Source of the DNA: Niastella sp966212235
GTDB taxonomy: Bacteria; Bacteroidota; Bacteroidia; Chitinophagales; Chitinophagaceae
DNA length: 64,000 bases
NCBI GenBank assembly: GCA_966212235.1
Contig: CBIHPP010000015.1
Location: forward strand, 62,001-126,000
Direction of reading: 5' to 3'
The stretch's first letter is position 1. Each line of letters opens with the position of its first letter. The notes under the pieces were generated by a model. That model was not told where the DNA came from, did no database searches, and saw only the letters and a list, made by a program, of their open reading frames with translations. Shown here piece after piece: positions 1 through 9,375 of the stretch. Made by a program: the position numbers and the translations under genes.

Positions 1-1523
1 GCCTGTGCAATGAGGGAAATGTTTTTTGTGAACTGAAGCGTCGACCGCACTGAGCTTACGAGGTGGACCTTATTGTCCTGATCTTTGTTGTCCATTTGCT
101 CCCACCAGATGGCGCCTACTGCATTGGGCCAGAAACCAGGGGTATTTGCATTCAGACCATAAGGCTCGAGGTCTCTTCTAAACCCGTCCCGGTCGTATAA
201 GAATGATTTCATCCAGTTGTAATCATAGTCCCTGTTAAGGCCGGTTGCCACCCACTGTTGAACATTGGGACGGCGGTTTTTTGTTTGCACACTGTACAGG
301 TTATTTACAAATTCAAATGTAGCAAACTCCGACACCTTGAAATTACCATTGAAACTGAATGTATTTTGTTTTTGGGTAAACCCGGGGATCACATCCTCAT
401 ATGTATTACGGGTGTAGGAAGCCCTTACACTTCCCATAGTGCCGCCACCTGAAACCGCAATGTTGGTACGGTTTGATAAAGCGGTACTAAAAAAGTCGAT
501 AAAATTATCGGGATATGCTTTATAAGTGCCCATGGTACTGTCATACAACATCACATTGCTGTTATCGAACCGGGGCCCAAAGCTCAGTCGGCTCTTTGGG
601 AGGAGCCTTGTTTTTACCCCATTAATCGTTGCGTATTGGGTATCGCGTGTTGACGCACCGGAACCAAAATCATTTTGAAATTCGATGAACGTAAACGGTT
701 TGTCAACCGTAATCTGGTGAGAGAGCTGGATGCCCAATCCCCTTGTTCTTTTGCCGCTTTTAGTAGTGATGAGCACTACGCCATTCAGCGCCTGGCTACC
801 ATAGAGCACCGTTGCTTTTGCGCCTTTCAGTACCTCGATGGACTCAATATCGTCCGAGTTGATATCATTTATTCCTGAACCATAGTCAAAAGAGTTTAAC
901 GGATCATACCCCCTGTTTTCCATAGAGGTTTTTTCGTCGTACAACGGAACGCCATCTACTACAAACAATGGCCTGGTATTGGTGCCCGATTCAAGACCGG
1001 CTGCGCCCCTGATGCGCACGTTTACACCACCCGTTGGGCCGGATGAAGAAATATTAATGCCAACGCCTGCAGCCTTTCCATAAAGAGCCAGAAAGGGGTT
1101 TTGGGTTGCACCGGCTTTTAAAAGATCGTCGCCTTTAACCGTTGCGGTAGCATACCCAAGCGCTCTTTTTTCCCTTTTGATGCCGAGGGCGGTTACCACC
1201 ACATCCTCCAGCCCGCCATCGTCGAATTCCAGTACCATATCAAGCACGTCGCTTTTGCCGATCTTTACTTCCTGGGTTTTGTGGCTAACAGAGCTGACGA
1301 CCAGGATGGCATTAGGGTTGTCAAAAGAAACTCTGAATTTGCCATTTACATCAGTAGAGCCGCCGTTGGCAGTACCTTTAATTTGAATAGTGGCACCTGG
1401 CACGGGTATCCCCTTTGTATCGGTAACTGTACCCGAAATGGTGCGTTTTTGCTGGGCCATCGCAATGCCCGCACAAAAACAAAATAACAGGACCATTATA
1501 GTCCGCAGTTTTGCATCCTTCAT
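1..1523 (-). CDS. SusC/RagA-family TonB-linked outer membrane receptor, 5' part only
   Basis: The gene runs off the left edge; 507 codons of the N-terminal part are present. It starts MKDAKLRTIMVLLFCFCAG and has a cleavable signal peptide ending near AMAQQ. A CarboxypepD_reg-like domain follows (GTVTDTKGIPVPGATIQIKG), then the SusC signature DVVVTALGIKREKRALGYA and the plug (GVNVRIRGA, PLFVVDGVP, DIESIEVLKGAKATVLYGSQ). Proteins of this family import glycans or peptides across the outer membrane with a SusD lipoprotein, which would lie beyond the window. The ROK gene lies 67 bases upstream on the same strand and may control it. The family call is firm; the substrate cannot be read. Confidence 0.93.
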   Translation of the reverse strand, partial: MKDAKLRTIMVLLFCFCAGIAMAQQKRTISGTVTDTKGIPVPGATIQIKGTANGGSTDVNGKFRVSFDNPNAILVVSSVSHKTQEVKIGKSDVLDMVLEFDDGGLEDVVVTALGIKREKRALGYATATVKGDDLLKAGATQNPFLALYGKAAGVGINISSSGPTGGVNVRIRGAAGLESGTNTRPLFVVDGVPLYDEKTSMENRGYDPLNSFDYGSGINDINSDDIESIEVLKGAKATVLYGSQALNGVVLITTKSGKRTRGLGIQLSHQITVDKPFTFIEFQNDFGSGASTRDTQYATINGVKTRLLPKSRLSFGPRFDNSNVMLYDSTMGTYKAYPDNFIDFFSTALSNRTNIAVSGGGTMGSVRASYTRNTYEDVIPGFTQKQNTFSFNGNFKVSEFATFEFVNNLYSVQTKNRRPNVQQWVATGLNRDYDYNWMKSFLYDRDGFRRDLEPYGLNANTPGFWPNAVGAIWWEQMDNKDQDNKVHLVSSVRSTLQFTKNISLIAQ

Positions 1524-1590
1524 TTTGCAGTTGTTTTGGTTTTAAAACTTTATTTAACAATATATCGATACCACGGTTAGTTGTTCATGA

Positions 1591-2796
1591 TCATACTATC
1601 ACCCGCCCCACCTTTTTCACCGGTTGCTTATCAAAATTTTCAATAACCAATGCAGCAGCGCCAATCAGTTCTGCGCGGTTATTGAAAGTAGAAACCGTCA
1701 ACTCACATTGAGCAGCCAGTTTGGGTATACAATCGCGGTTTATAGCCTGTTGAACCGGGGCCAGCCAAAGCTTACCAGCCGAAGCGCCCCGGCCGCTCAG
1801 CACGATCAATTCGGGATTCAGCACATGGATGAGGATAGCAATGCCCCTGCCGATGTTGTAGGCAGCTTTCGAAAGCAGTTCTACAGCGAACGTGTCGCCG
1901 CCGGTGGCTGCATTAATAATAGTATTGAAGGCTTCCTCAATATCTTCAGGCAATTCCCGTATTGTAGAAACGCGCCCGCTTTTCAGGGCTTCTGCGGCCT
2001 TTTCAACTACCACCAGCATAGATGCTTCGGTTTCAAGGCAACCGCTCTTGCCACAACTGCACAATTTATTATTCAGGAAGATGGGGATATGACTGAACTC
2101 CCCCGCAAACCCAGTGCATCCGCGGAACAATTCACCATTCAAAATAAGGCCCAATCCTATGCCCCAGTTGATATTGATGACCATTACATTGCTTCGGCCA
2201 CGGGCTGCGCCCAGCCGGAATTCCGCAAGCGCGATAAGGCTTGAGTCATTGGCGATATAAACAGGTATCCCAACCTGGTTCTCCAAAAATTCAACCAGGC
2301 TGGTTTCGGTATTACTTTCAAGAAAAGAATAATTGATGCCCTGGGACACATCTACAAAGCCTGGCATCCCAATGCCAATTCCAATGATCTTATTGCGGGC
2401 GATCGTTGTACTGTTAATAAACAGGTTAAGCCGGTTTGCCAGCAAACCAAGCGCATCAGGGTTCTTTAGCAGTGGCAGGCTGATCTTTTCAGTGTGGATA
2501 ATTTCACAGTTCTGCATATCGATGATCCCGAGGCGGGTAACCAACTGGTCCATGGCCACTGAAACCACATACATTTTACCCGGCTGAACGGCATACATCT
2601 GCGGACGCCTGCCTCCGGAAGAAGGAGCATATCCCTTTTCCTGTACGAGGCCTTCGTTCACCAGTTCACCTAACATTCTCACTGTCAATGGCAAACTTTT
2701 GTCTATCCGGGAACTGATCTCTGTACCAGATAAGGAATTCCCAAAGCAGAGCTCCTTTAAGATTTTCCTTTTGTACAAATCAGTTTTGGTAACCAT
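1591..2796 (-). CDS. ROK-family transcriptional regulator (NagC/XylR type)
   Basis: This 401-residue protein begins with a winged-helix segment (about residues 8-60: LSGTEISSRI, GLVQEKGYAPSSGGRRPQ). A ROK actin-like fold follows, with GIGMPGFVD, NDSSLIALAEFRLGAARG and the zinc-binding ROK signature CSCGKSGCLE preceded by GEFSHIPI. The phosphate-binding GGT motif expected near the start of a sugar kinase is replaced (SVAMDQLVTRLG), so a sugar-sensing repressor is more likely than a kinase. It lies directly upstream of the susC gene on the same strand, as in many polysaccharide-use loci. That it regulates the receptor and itself is inference. Confidence 0.88.
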   Translation of the reverse strand: MVTKTDLYKRKILKELCFGNSLSGTEISSRIDKSLPLTVRMLGELVNEGLVQEKGYAPSSGGRRPQMYAVQPGKMYVVSVAMDQLVTRLGIIDMQNCEIIHTEKISLPLLKNPDALGLLANRLNLFINSTTIARNKIIGIGIGMPGFVDVSQGINYSFLESNTETSLVEFLENQVGIPVYIANDSSLIALAEFRLGAARGRSNVMVININWGIGLGLILNGELFRGCTGFAGEFSHIPIFLNNKLCSCGKSGCLETEASMLVVVEKAAEALKSGRVSTIRELPEDIEEAFNTIINAATGGDTFAVELLSKAAYNIGRGIAILIHVLNPELIVLSGRGASAGKLWLAPVQQAINRDCIPKLAAQCELTVSTFNNRAELIGAAALVIENFDKQPVKKVGRVIV

Positions 2797-2836
2797 TTGT
2801 TAAAAATAAAAAATAATTAACAAAACAAACAAGAAC

Positions 2837-2855
2837 TTCTTAAATAAATTAAGAA
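2837..2855. promoter_or_regulatory. Palindrome upstream of the ROK gene (candidate operator)
   Basis: TTCTTAAATAAATTAAGAA has perfect 7-base arms around a 5-base A/T core, about 40 bases upstream of the ROK start. A second near-palindrome, AAGAACTTCTT, overlaps it on the left. The position suits autoregulation by the ROK repressor. The rest of the 319-base gap (2797-3115) is A/T-rich next to the ROK gene and shows no convincing gene. A 72-codon frame overlapping the deacylase 3' end looks like a shadow. Confidence 0.35.
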
Positions 2856-3115
2856 ACTTATTCAATAATCTATTAATCTAGACAAGTAAGTGAACATAAT
2901 TACAAATGTTTGACCATGTTGTGCAAGTTTCAAAGGCAAATTGGGTGAAGTGGGGGCGAGCAGGCAGAGTTTAAAGGCAAATAGCGTTGCTAATTGTTAA
3001 AAAGCTGATCCTAATCTATGCGGCACATACCCCTGCTTATGGCCTGGTGAAAATAAAAAATCCAGATGTAGCGTAGCATACACGGCTTTTTTGATCATAT
3101 AGTTGTTACCTGACC

Positions 3116-4132
3116 TTACCAGGCCAGAAAAAGAGAAATATTTCCGATCTCTTCTTTTCCCCCTTCTTTTATAATGGGCGTAGTGGTGGTTTGCGTGAAG
3201 GAAATGGATACGCAACCGGAAGAAATGACAAGACCAAAGTCTATTTTACCTATTATTCGCTTCCTTACCCTGGTTTCCAGGTCAGGTTCAGTATTATTTG
3301 CGGGTGGAGTGGGTTCCTTTTGCCGGTTGAAAATACCACCGTCGATCAGGGCATTGTGGAGCACCCATTCAACCGAGGGCCGGATGGTGCCATATAACTG
3401 CAGACGGGATCTACTTCCCTTTCCGGTTGTATACTGTGATAGGTAGCCATTAAAATAAGGAGCCATTTTCCCAAAACGAAGGAGCGAATATGCAGAAACG
3501 CCATTCATCGCCGTGCCGGCGAATCCCTGGGCCCCGCCAATAAATTCAATGGCTTTATTAATTTGGAACAATTGCTTTTCCGCAGCCACACTCACATTCA
3601 GCAATGGGTCAGTTTTTAGCTGATAATCCCAGCCGCCGGGCTGTATGTAGCCAACCAACCGGTGTGCGAACTTTTGGGCTTCTTTTGCCAGCGATGGTGG
3701 TCCCATTACACCCAGCATCCATTTTGTTTGCCAGTTGTATTTTCTTATGGGGTTAGTTGAATATATGGAATGGGTCGCAAACAAGGCGCCTGAATAGGGA
3801 TAATCGTTCCTGTCCGGTATTCTTTTAAGAATGTTTTTGGGCGTGATAATTATTTGCATGATCCCCCAGCCATACGTATTTATACTGCTGTCGCCGGCTT
3901 TTGGCATCAGGTGGCTGAGAAAAAAACGGGCTGGTTTATCTTTTACAAAGAAGTAATCGAGTCTTGTGCCATTGGAATAGCCGCGGTCGGTTCCTTTTCC
4001 GGGGAGATTGATAATATCATTGTCTTCGTACACCCGAAGCATGTGTTGATACGTTTCCTGTTGCTGTCCGCGTGCGGCGCCCATTATGCAGAAACACAGC
4101 AATAACCCGAAAATGAATGGTCCGCGTTCCAT
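3116..4132 (-). CDS. LpxR-family lipid A deacylase-like outer membrane protein
   Basis: 338 residues with a signal peptide (about 1-22, ending AARGQ). The LpxR/DUF2219 signature is visible at about residues 36-56: YEDNDIIN, then GTDRGYSNG, which contains the Asn-Asp pair and the Ser region that form the active site in characterised LpxR. A conserved-looking His occurs in ALFATHSIYS. The chain ends in an aromatic residue (ISLFLAW), as 12-stranded barrel proteins usually do. Characterised members remove the 3'-acyloxyacyl group of lipid A at the outer membrane in a Ca-dependent way. The gene stands alone, with 155 bases separating it from the upstream GAF gene. Confidence 0.82.
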   Translation of the reverse strand: MERGPFIFGLLLCFCIMGAARGQQQETYQHMLRVYEDNDIINLPGKGTDRGYSNGTRLDYFFVKDKPARFFLSHLMPKAGDSSINTYGWGIMQIIITPKNILKRIPDRNDYPYSGALFATHSIYSTNPIRKYNWQTKWMLGVMGPPSLAKEAQKFAHRLVGYIQPGGWDYQLKTDPLLNVSVAAEKQLFQINKAIEFIGGAQGFAGTAMNGVSAYSLLRFGKMAPYFNGYLSQYTTGKGSRSRLQLYGTIRPSVEWVLHNALIDGGIFNRQKEPTPPANNTEPDLETRVRKRIIGKIDFGLVISSGCVSISFTQTTTTPIIKEGGKEEIGNISLFLAW

Positions 4133-4183
4133 AAGTACAGTTTAACATCACTCAAAAAGGCTTCTTCCGGAAAACTTCCCCCG

Positions 4184-4207
4184 CAAATTTTTCGGAAGAA
4201 AAATTTG
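4184..4207. terminator. Hairpin between the GAF gene and the LpxR-like gene
   Basis: A perfect 10-base stem, CAAATTTTTC and GAAAAATTTG, closes a GGAA loop. It lies in the gap after the GAF-gene stop and before the LpxR-like start. It is A/T-rich and lacks a clean U-tract on the minus strand, so it may be a weak terminator, a processing site or a regulatory hairpin. Confidence 0.35.
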
Positions 4208-4287
4208 TGGAGCTTCTTTTTGGTGGTTGAAAGAGGTATAACGCGTAATTGACCGGCTACAATACTGTTCCAGGAATGTTTTTATGA

Positions 4288-6651
4288 TCAGGAGGCTTCG
4301 TTATGATCGTACTCCATATTAATACCTACCCTTAGTGCCTTTAAACCGGCCACACCCTGCAATTCTTCCAGGTCAAGGAATTCGAGGTCGTTCAATAATA
4401 TCCCCTGCTCTTGCAGGTATTGAATGTGCGAGATATATTCATCGGCATCACGACGGTTAAAATACACCAGGGCAATCTTTCCGGGCTGGGTCAACCGTTC
4501 ATTGGTATCGGCAATATGTACTTTATCGATCCGTTTTTTTATTACCTGGTACCGGATGTTGTATCCGCCTTCGGCATCAAAACGGCGTTCATCGTTGCGG
4601 AAACTGATATCTATCGTACTGCTGTGAATGAATATAAGTTGTGTCGTTTGCAATGGCTTCGACAAATTGGGCAGCATTTCATGGGTGATCTTTGCAATGG
4701 CCGCCATGGAGGAGATCTGCCAAAGCCGCAAATTCTTCAGGTACAAAATATCGAATGGCTTTTGCGGCGCTATGGATTGCCCAATGTAAATATCATACTC
4801 CACACCATCGGTCCTGAACCGTTCAAAATAGCATGGATACGATTGCTGCAATTCATCCTTCATGAGGTCGAGGTAATTATTCACCGACGTATTCACCAGT
4901 TGCATCGACTCTTCCAGTTGCCGCCTGTTCGACCATGCAATGCCTTTTGTTTCTTCTATTGCATCAAAATATTTTTCTACGATGCTGGCCGATCCCGGAT
5001 GCGTTAGCTTGAAATGCTTCAGGAAAGAAACAGCTTCTTTTTCCAGGAAGTCGGTAAGCTTCACTTCACTGTGCGGCGTTAAAGAATCATCGAGCGTATT
5101 TTTCCATTTGCGGCATTTATAGATCATTTCATCGGTTAATGCCAGGTTGTAATGCTTTTTAACGGCTTGCAATGTTTCAAGCAGCATGGAAAACTGTTGT
5201 TGCAGGTCGTTCAACTGGGCCTTGTTGCGCTCAATGGTTGAATTGCGGATATCGATAGCGCCGTACAACGGATATACGCTTTCAAACCCGATCGTTTCTA
5301 TTTTGCCCTTCCCTTTATTTTCAATTTCCTGCAGGTAACGCCAGGCCGCCTCATTGAATTTCCATTGCACGGCCGGTTGTAAGGAAGTGAATTTTTCTCT
5401 TATAACTCCATCAATAGACGCATTAAAATAATCAATGGTGATCTGTACCAGTTGCGCCAAAACGGGGTAGGCCGGCTCAAGCATAGCCAGTACTTTTTCA
5501 TCTAATATACCGGGCTCCCGGGTAAAGATCTCCAGGATACCGGCCAGTTTATTATTTGAAAAAAGCGGCAATACAACAAACGACTGTATACCCGTACGGG
5601 CACAGGAAGCTAAAAAGGGATATAATTTGGCTTCTTTGGGTGAAATCGTTTTATAAATAAGCGCTTTGGGATTGCGGATATATTCTTCGGCAAATGACTG
5701 ATAGGCGCTTCGTGCCGTTCCATTCCTGCAGTCCTCACCCATCAACACACTCTTTACATCGTGCATTTCGGGCAATACCAGCTTTTCATTAATGCGGAAT
5801 AACGGTGTCACATTAAAATCAATGGCGTTGCTTTGCACCAATGTTTTTAGCGACCTGGTTACATCATGGTAACATTCATCTTCAGCATGCATGTTGTGGC
5901 TAACAATGGTGTTCTTGATGTTTTCCACAGCATATTTTGCTGTTTCATCGGTTATCGTCACTACCGACATGCCCCTGAACTTAAACAGACTTAATGGCAA
6001 CACCTTTTCCAGCTTTTCAAATCCATGCTCATCATCAAATTGCTCAGGACCGGCAATGGCGTTCAGATCAGGCAACGGACCAACAGGCGTAACTTCAATA
6101 AAACGCGTATCGATGTTTATTTTTAAATGTCGAAGCAGGTCCGTTTCTTCATCAACAAACGTATGGATGATCTCATTTTTATGAAAAGGAGAGAAATTAT
6201 AGATCCTTTCCATGATAAAAGTATATGCCATGCGCAGGTTACGCAGGCGCATCATTTTTTCACCACCTTCCGTCACCGCTTTTTTGATCTTCTGATTTTT
6301 GGTATCGATCATTAAGGTATTAAAAGCCTGGGTGCCGTATACAAAGAGGGGCCGTAATGGCATGCCCAGCGCCCAGGGCAACCTGGTTTCATCTTCCGTA
6401 ACATTCGACATGCTAACAAAGATCAGTTCCAGTACATCGCGGTATTTCTCCATGTTTTCGATGGGAACATCTCCTTCCAGTTCGGGAAACTCCGCCAGTT
6501 TCTCCAACAAAAATGCAGTGAGTTTATCTTTTAATGAACCGTCGTTTTTAAGACTCTTTCTTAAGAAGTTAATAAACGGGCGTAAGGATAAAGCGGTATC
6601 TAAATCAGGTAGCGCAAATTTCTCATTAATATTGATCGTCATCGTTTGCAT
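4288..6651 (-). CDS. Large cytoplasmic GAF-domain protein of unknown function
   Basis: 787 residues, with no signal peptide or membrane segment seen. A GAF-like region is recognisable around residues 350-405 (GIQSFVVLPLFSNNKLAGILEIFTRE, split here by family resemblance). The rest is largely helical and matches no family I recognise. An N-terminal helical part with the phrase LPWALGMPLRPLFVYG and a long C-terminal part rich in charged helices flank the GAF region. There is no kinase, cyclase or EAL/GGDEF motif, so any signal is probably passed by protein contact. It is 174 bases downstream of the Omp85-kinase gene on the same strand and could be a distal operon member. Confidence 0.6.
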   Translation of the reverse strand: MQTMTININEKFALPDLDTALSLRPFINFLRKSLKNDGSLKDKLTAFLLEKLAEFPELEGDVPIENMEKYRDVLELIFVSMSNVTEDETRLPWALGMPLRPLFVYGTQAFNTLMIDTKNQKIKKAVTEGGEKMMRLRNLRMAYTFIMERIYNFSPFHKNEIIHTFVDEETDLLRHLKINIDTRFIEVTPVGPLPDLNAIAGPEQFDDEHGFEKLEKVLPLSLFKFRGMSVVTITDETAKYAVENIKNTIVSHNMHAEDECYHDVTRSLKTLVQSNAIDFNVTPLFRINEKLVLPEMHDVKSVLMGEDCRNGTARSAYQSFAEEYIRNPKALIYKTISPKEAKLYPFLASCARTGIQSFVVLPLFSNNKLAGILEIFTREPGILDEKVLAMLEPAYPVLAQLVQITIDYFNASIDGVIREKFTSLQPAVQWKFNEAAWRYLQEIENKGKGKIETIGFESVYPLYGAIDIRNSTIERNKAQLNDLQQQFSMLLETLQAVKKHYNLALTDEMIYKCRKWKNTLDDSLTPHSEVKLTDFLEKEAVSFLKHFKLTHPGSASIVEKYFDAIEETKGIAWSNRRQLEESMQLVNTSVNNYLDLMKDELQQSYPCYFERFRTDGVEYDIYIGQSIAPQKPFDILYLKNLRLWQISSMAAIAKITHEMLPNLSKPLQTTQLIFIHSSTIDISFRNDERRFDAEGGYNIRYQVIKKRIDKVHIADTNERLTQPGKIALVYFNRRDADEYISHIQYLQEQGILLNDLEFLDLEELQGVAGLKALRVGINMEYDHNEAS

Positions 6652-6825
6652 ACACAGAGCCTTTAATTGCTATAGGAACCACACTTTTTTAGCAGTCCTT
6701 GTTGCGGGGTGCGGCAGGCCTATCCCCTGTTTCACGTCCAATAAGATGCCACAAGTGAAAATCAGCAGGAATGTCATTTTCTGCATGGCAGTTCCCGCAA
6801 TAATATCATACGAAAGTAATATCCA

Positions 6826-9363
6826 TTAAAACCTGAATCCCATAATTACGTAGGGAAACCAGCCTTCGTTAGAGTACCCGGCTTTTACCTGGATGACTGC
6901 CATTTGAGCAGGCGCAAAATATAATCCGCCCCCAACACCCTGGTGCCATGTATTAGACGATTCATTCTTTACCCAAACCCGGCCCACATCATAAAAACCG
7001 GTTAATCCAAACTGACCAGGTACTATATAATTAACAAAGTTACCCAGCTTTATACGAATTTCCAGATTGTTGTACAGCATGTGCTCCCCGGCAAAACGGT
7101 ACTGACGGAATCCCAGCAGATTTTCATGACCGCCCAAAAATGCCGATTGATAAAAAGCTGATTTACCGGCTGTAACAGTTCCGCCTAAACGTTCGGCTAT
7201 TACTACCATCGATTTTTTGCTCAGGTTTTTATACAGGGCTATTTCGGGAATCACCTGCATATATGATTTTGATTCATCATTTAGCCCGCCATAAGCCTGC
7301 ACCTGCACATTCACAAAATGCCCGGTAGTGGGTAATATTGTATTATCACGTTTGTCGCGCAACCAGTTAATTATTACACCGCCATGCAATTTATCGCGAT
7401 GTATCGTGTTCTCATCGTAAGAATGGATCAGGGATATATTATTAATAAACCGTCCCTTATTTTCAATACTGTCAGAATGATAATATTGAATGGCAGGTCC
7501 GGCACTGAGGGTAGTAAATTTGCCAAGATGCCAGCGAAGAGAAGGGTTAGCTATGAACAGGTTATACCGGGTGCGGTAAAATTTTTTGTAATCACCAATC
7601 TTAATATACTCCGTTTCATTTCCACGGCCGAAAAAGTTCCTGGTATTATTGGGGGCAAAGATATCAGCCTGAACAGTTATATCCGCCTTGCCAATAACCT
7701 TTAACCATTCGCCTTTATACCTGATGCGGAAAGCGCTGGTTGAAAAGGAATGCGCTAAACTTAACTGTTGTGTACTGGCATAAGGCTGTTTTCGAAAACC
7801 CTGCCTGATTACTTTTATGCCGCCACCCAATAAAAAACCATCATCAAGGTTAAACCCGGCTGTGATCAGCGGACGGGCGAGACCGTATGCATTGGTTGGT
7901 ATAAAATTAGTATTGGCAGTATCGTTGGATAAATGTTTTTTCAACCGGCCGGTGTTGCCGGTAAAAGCGGCGCCGGTTTCTTTTTCATACACACACACTT
8001 TTTTACCTGCCGCCTGTACGTTGTAAACTTTCTGCCCATCGCCGCCAACGATACGCACCTTTATTTTTTTATTGGTGTTGTTTAGCACTACGCTGTCATC
8101 ACCCTTGCCAATGAAGAATCGTATCTCCCTGGTTTCATTAGCAACAAATGTGCGGGCAAATAGTTGTGCGTCGGGGTTTCCTTTTTTTGACAATTTATGA
8201 ATGACTACCGATAACCCGCCGTTGCTGCCATCGGTTATTTCAACCAGTTCATTTTTATCTGAAACCTGAATATCAACAATACGATTCAAAAAATAATAGT
8301 AATTGTCCATCGCCTGGGCCATCCGGCTCCGGCGCATTTTCATTTTCTGAAACAGTTCGTCATGCTTCATCACATACACTTCGTGTGGTAAGCGGGCCAA
8401 TGCGGCCGCCAGCACCTCATCGGTAAGCTTCGATACAAAATCATTGGTCAATTGCATCCAACGGGTATGATCCAGATTCACTAAGATCCGGGAATTGAGT
8501 TTGCGGCCGTTAAAGAAAAAGTAATTACCGCGTTTGATTTCACCATTAAAACCTGTTAAAAAGGGAGCGACCCATTTGCGGGCTGCCAGTTTGGGAAAAA
8601 AACCCTGGCTCCTGTACAGGGCCTGGTCCCGATCGCGTGGAATGGCTACATATCTTCTTCCGTTTCCTTTCTTTTCATCGAACCAGCGCCACTGGTCTTC
8701 ATGACGGTCCCAGTCGCCCATGAACAGATCGAGCAAACGGGCCCTGAAAAAACCAACGGTGTCTAATGAATTATCATTGTCTTCATTCAACCGTTCCAGC
8801 ATTTTGATGGTGTTGTCTGAGCTACCATAAGGTTCCCGCTCTTCCAGCAAACACATGGTATTGGCAAATTCCTTTTCAAACTCACCCAGGTTTTTATCCG
8901 GCGCTACAAAGCCAATTACCGGGTTGGTATGCGGTACCTTTACAACTTCCGAGAGTACAGGCACTATCAACGGTGCAAACGGGTGCTGGGCGCTCATGGC
9001 ATCGCGCACCCAGTCGGCGGCAAATGTTTCACGAAAAGCTTCAGGCAACAATATTTCCGGATATTTCTCAATGCTGCGCAATACCCATTCGTTGCCGTTG
9101 GCATCTTTCATACGTAAGGAATGGGTTTGATGTCCGCCACCACGCTGCAATGGGATCAATCCTCTTTCAGAGAGTTTGATCACCGGTAATTTTACCGGGG
9201 CAGCCCACTCCTTCCGGAAGTTTTTACCAAACAGCTTCCGGTGTATGTTGCTTACACTATCATACGAAGGATGTGCTTTTACAACAGCACTATCTGTTTG
9301 TGCTTTTGCAATCTGCGCAGTGAATACAGTAAGAAATGCAATGTGTAAATATTTATTTGGCAT
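6826..9363 (-). CDS. Omp85/BamA-type barrel with an N-terminal kinase-like domain
   Basis: 845 residues with a signal peptide (cleavage near AKAQ). Residues about 65-270 look like an atypical kinase fold: a glycine-rich loop (PLQRGGGHQTHSL), VLRSIEK as a beta3-like strand, a catalytic-loop-like GDWDRHEDQWRW (216-227) and a metal-binding-like IPRDRDQAL (241-249). These resemble the DRH and D-x-G blocks of HipA, Fam20 and actin-fragmin kinases. A beta-rich linker (FIGKGDDSVVLNN) follows. A C-terminal surface-antigen barrel then runs from about 530 to the final Phe (VIMGFRF). It closes a tight four-gene operon with ppk1. The barrel is well supported; kinase activity is inference. Confidence 0.8.
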   Translation of the reverse strand: MPNKYLHIAFLTVFTAQIAKAQTDSAVVKAHPSYDSVSNIHRKLFGKNFRKEWAAPVKLPVIKLSERGLIPLQRGGGHQTHSLRMKDANGNEWVLRSIEKYPEILLPEAFRETFAADWVRDAMSAQHPFAPLIVPVLSEVVKVPHTNPVIGFVAPDKNLGEFEKEFANTMCLLEEREPYGSSDNTIKMLERLNEDNDNSLDTVGFFRARLLDLFMGDWDRHEDQWRWFDEKKGNGRRYVAIPRDRDQALYRSQGFFPKLAARKWVAPFLTGFNGEIKRGNYFFFNGRKLNSRILVNLDHTRWMQLTNDFVSKLTDEVLAAALARLPHEVYVMKHDELFQKMKMRRSRMAQAMDNYYYFLNRIVDIQVSDKNELVEITDGSNGGLSVVIHKLSKKGNPDAQLFARTFVANETREIRFFIGKGDDSVVLNNTNKKIKVRIVGGDGQKVYNVQAAGKKVCVYEKETGAAFTGNTGRLKKHLSNDTANTNFIPTNAYGLARPLITAGFNLDDGFLLGGGIKVIRQGFRKQPYASTQQLSLAHSFSTSAFRIRYKGEWLKVIGKADITVQADIFAPNNTRNFFGRGNETEYIKIGDYKKFYRTRYNLFIANPSLRWHLGKFTTLSAGPAIQYYHSDSIENKGRFINNISLIHSYDENTIHRDKLHGGVIINWLRDKRDNTILPTTGHFVNVQVQAYGGLNDESKSYMQVIPEIALYKNLSKKSMVVIAERLGGTVTAGKSAFYQSAFLGGHENLLGFRQYRFAGEHMLYNNLEIRIKLGNFVNYIVPGQFGLTGFYDVGRVWVKNESSNTWHQGVGGGLYFAPAQMAVIQVKAGYSNEGWFPYVIMGFRF

Positions 9364-9375
9364 AGGCTCCCAAGG

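Noticed and set aside
1624..2244. 206-codon plus-strand frame opposite the ROK gene
   Set aside because: It is antisense to a clear ROK protein and shows no domain of its own.
2997..3215. 72-codon frame overlapping the 3' end of the LpxR-like gene, possible frameshift of its C-terminus
   Set aside because: The LpxR-like protein already ends in a normal aromatic barrel residue, so the other frame looks like a shadow.
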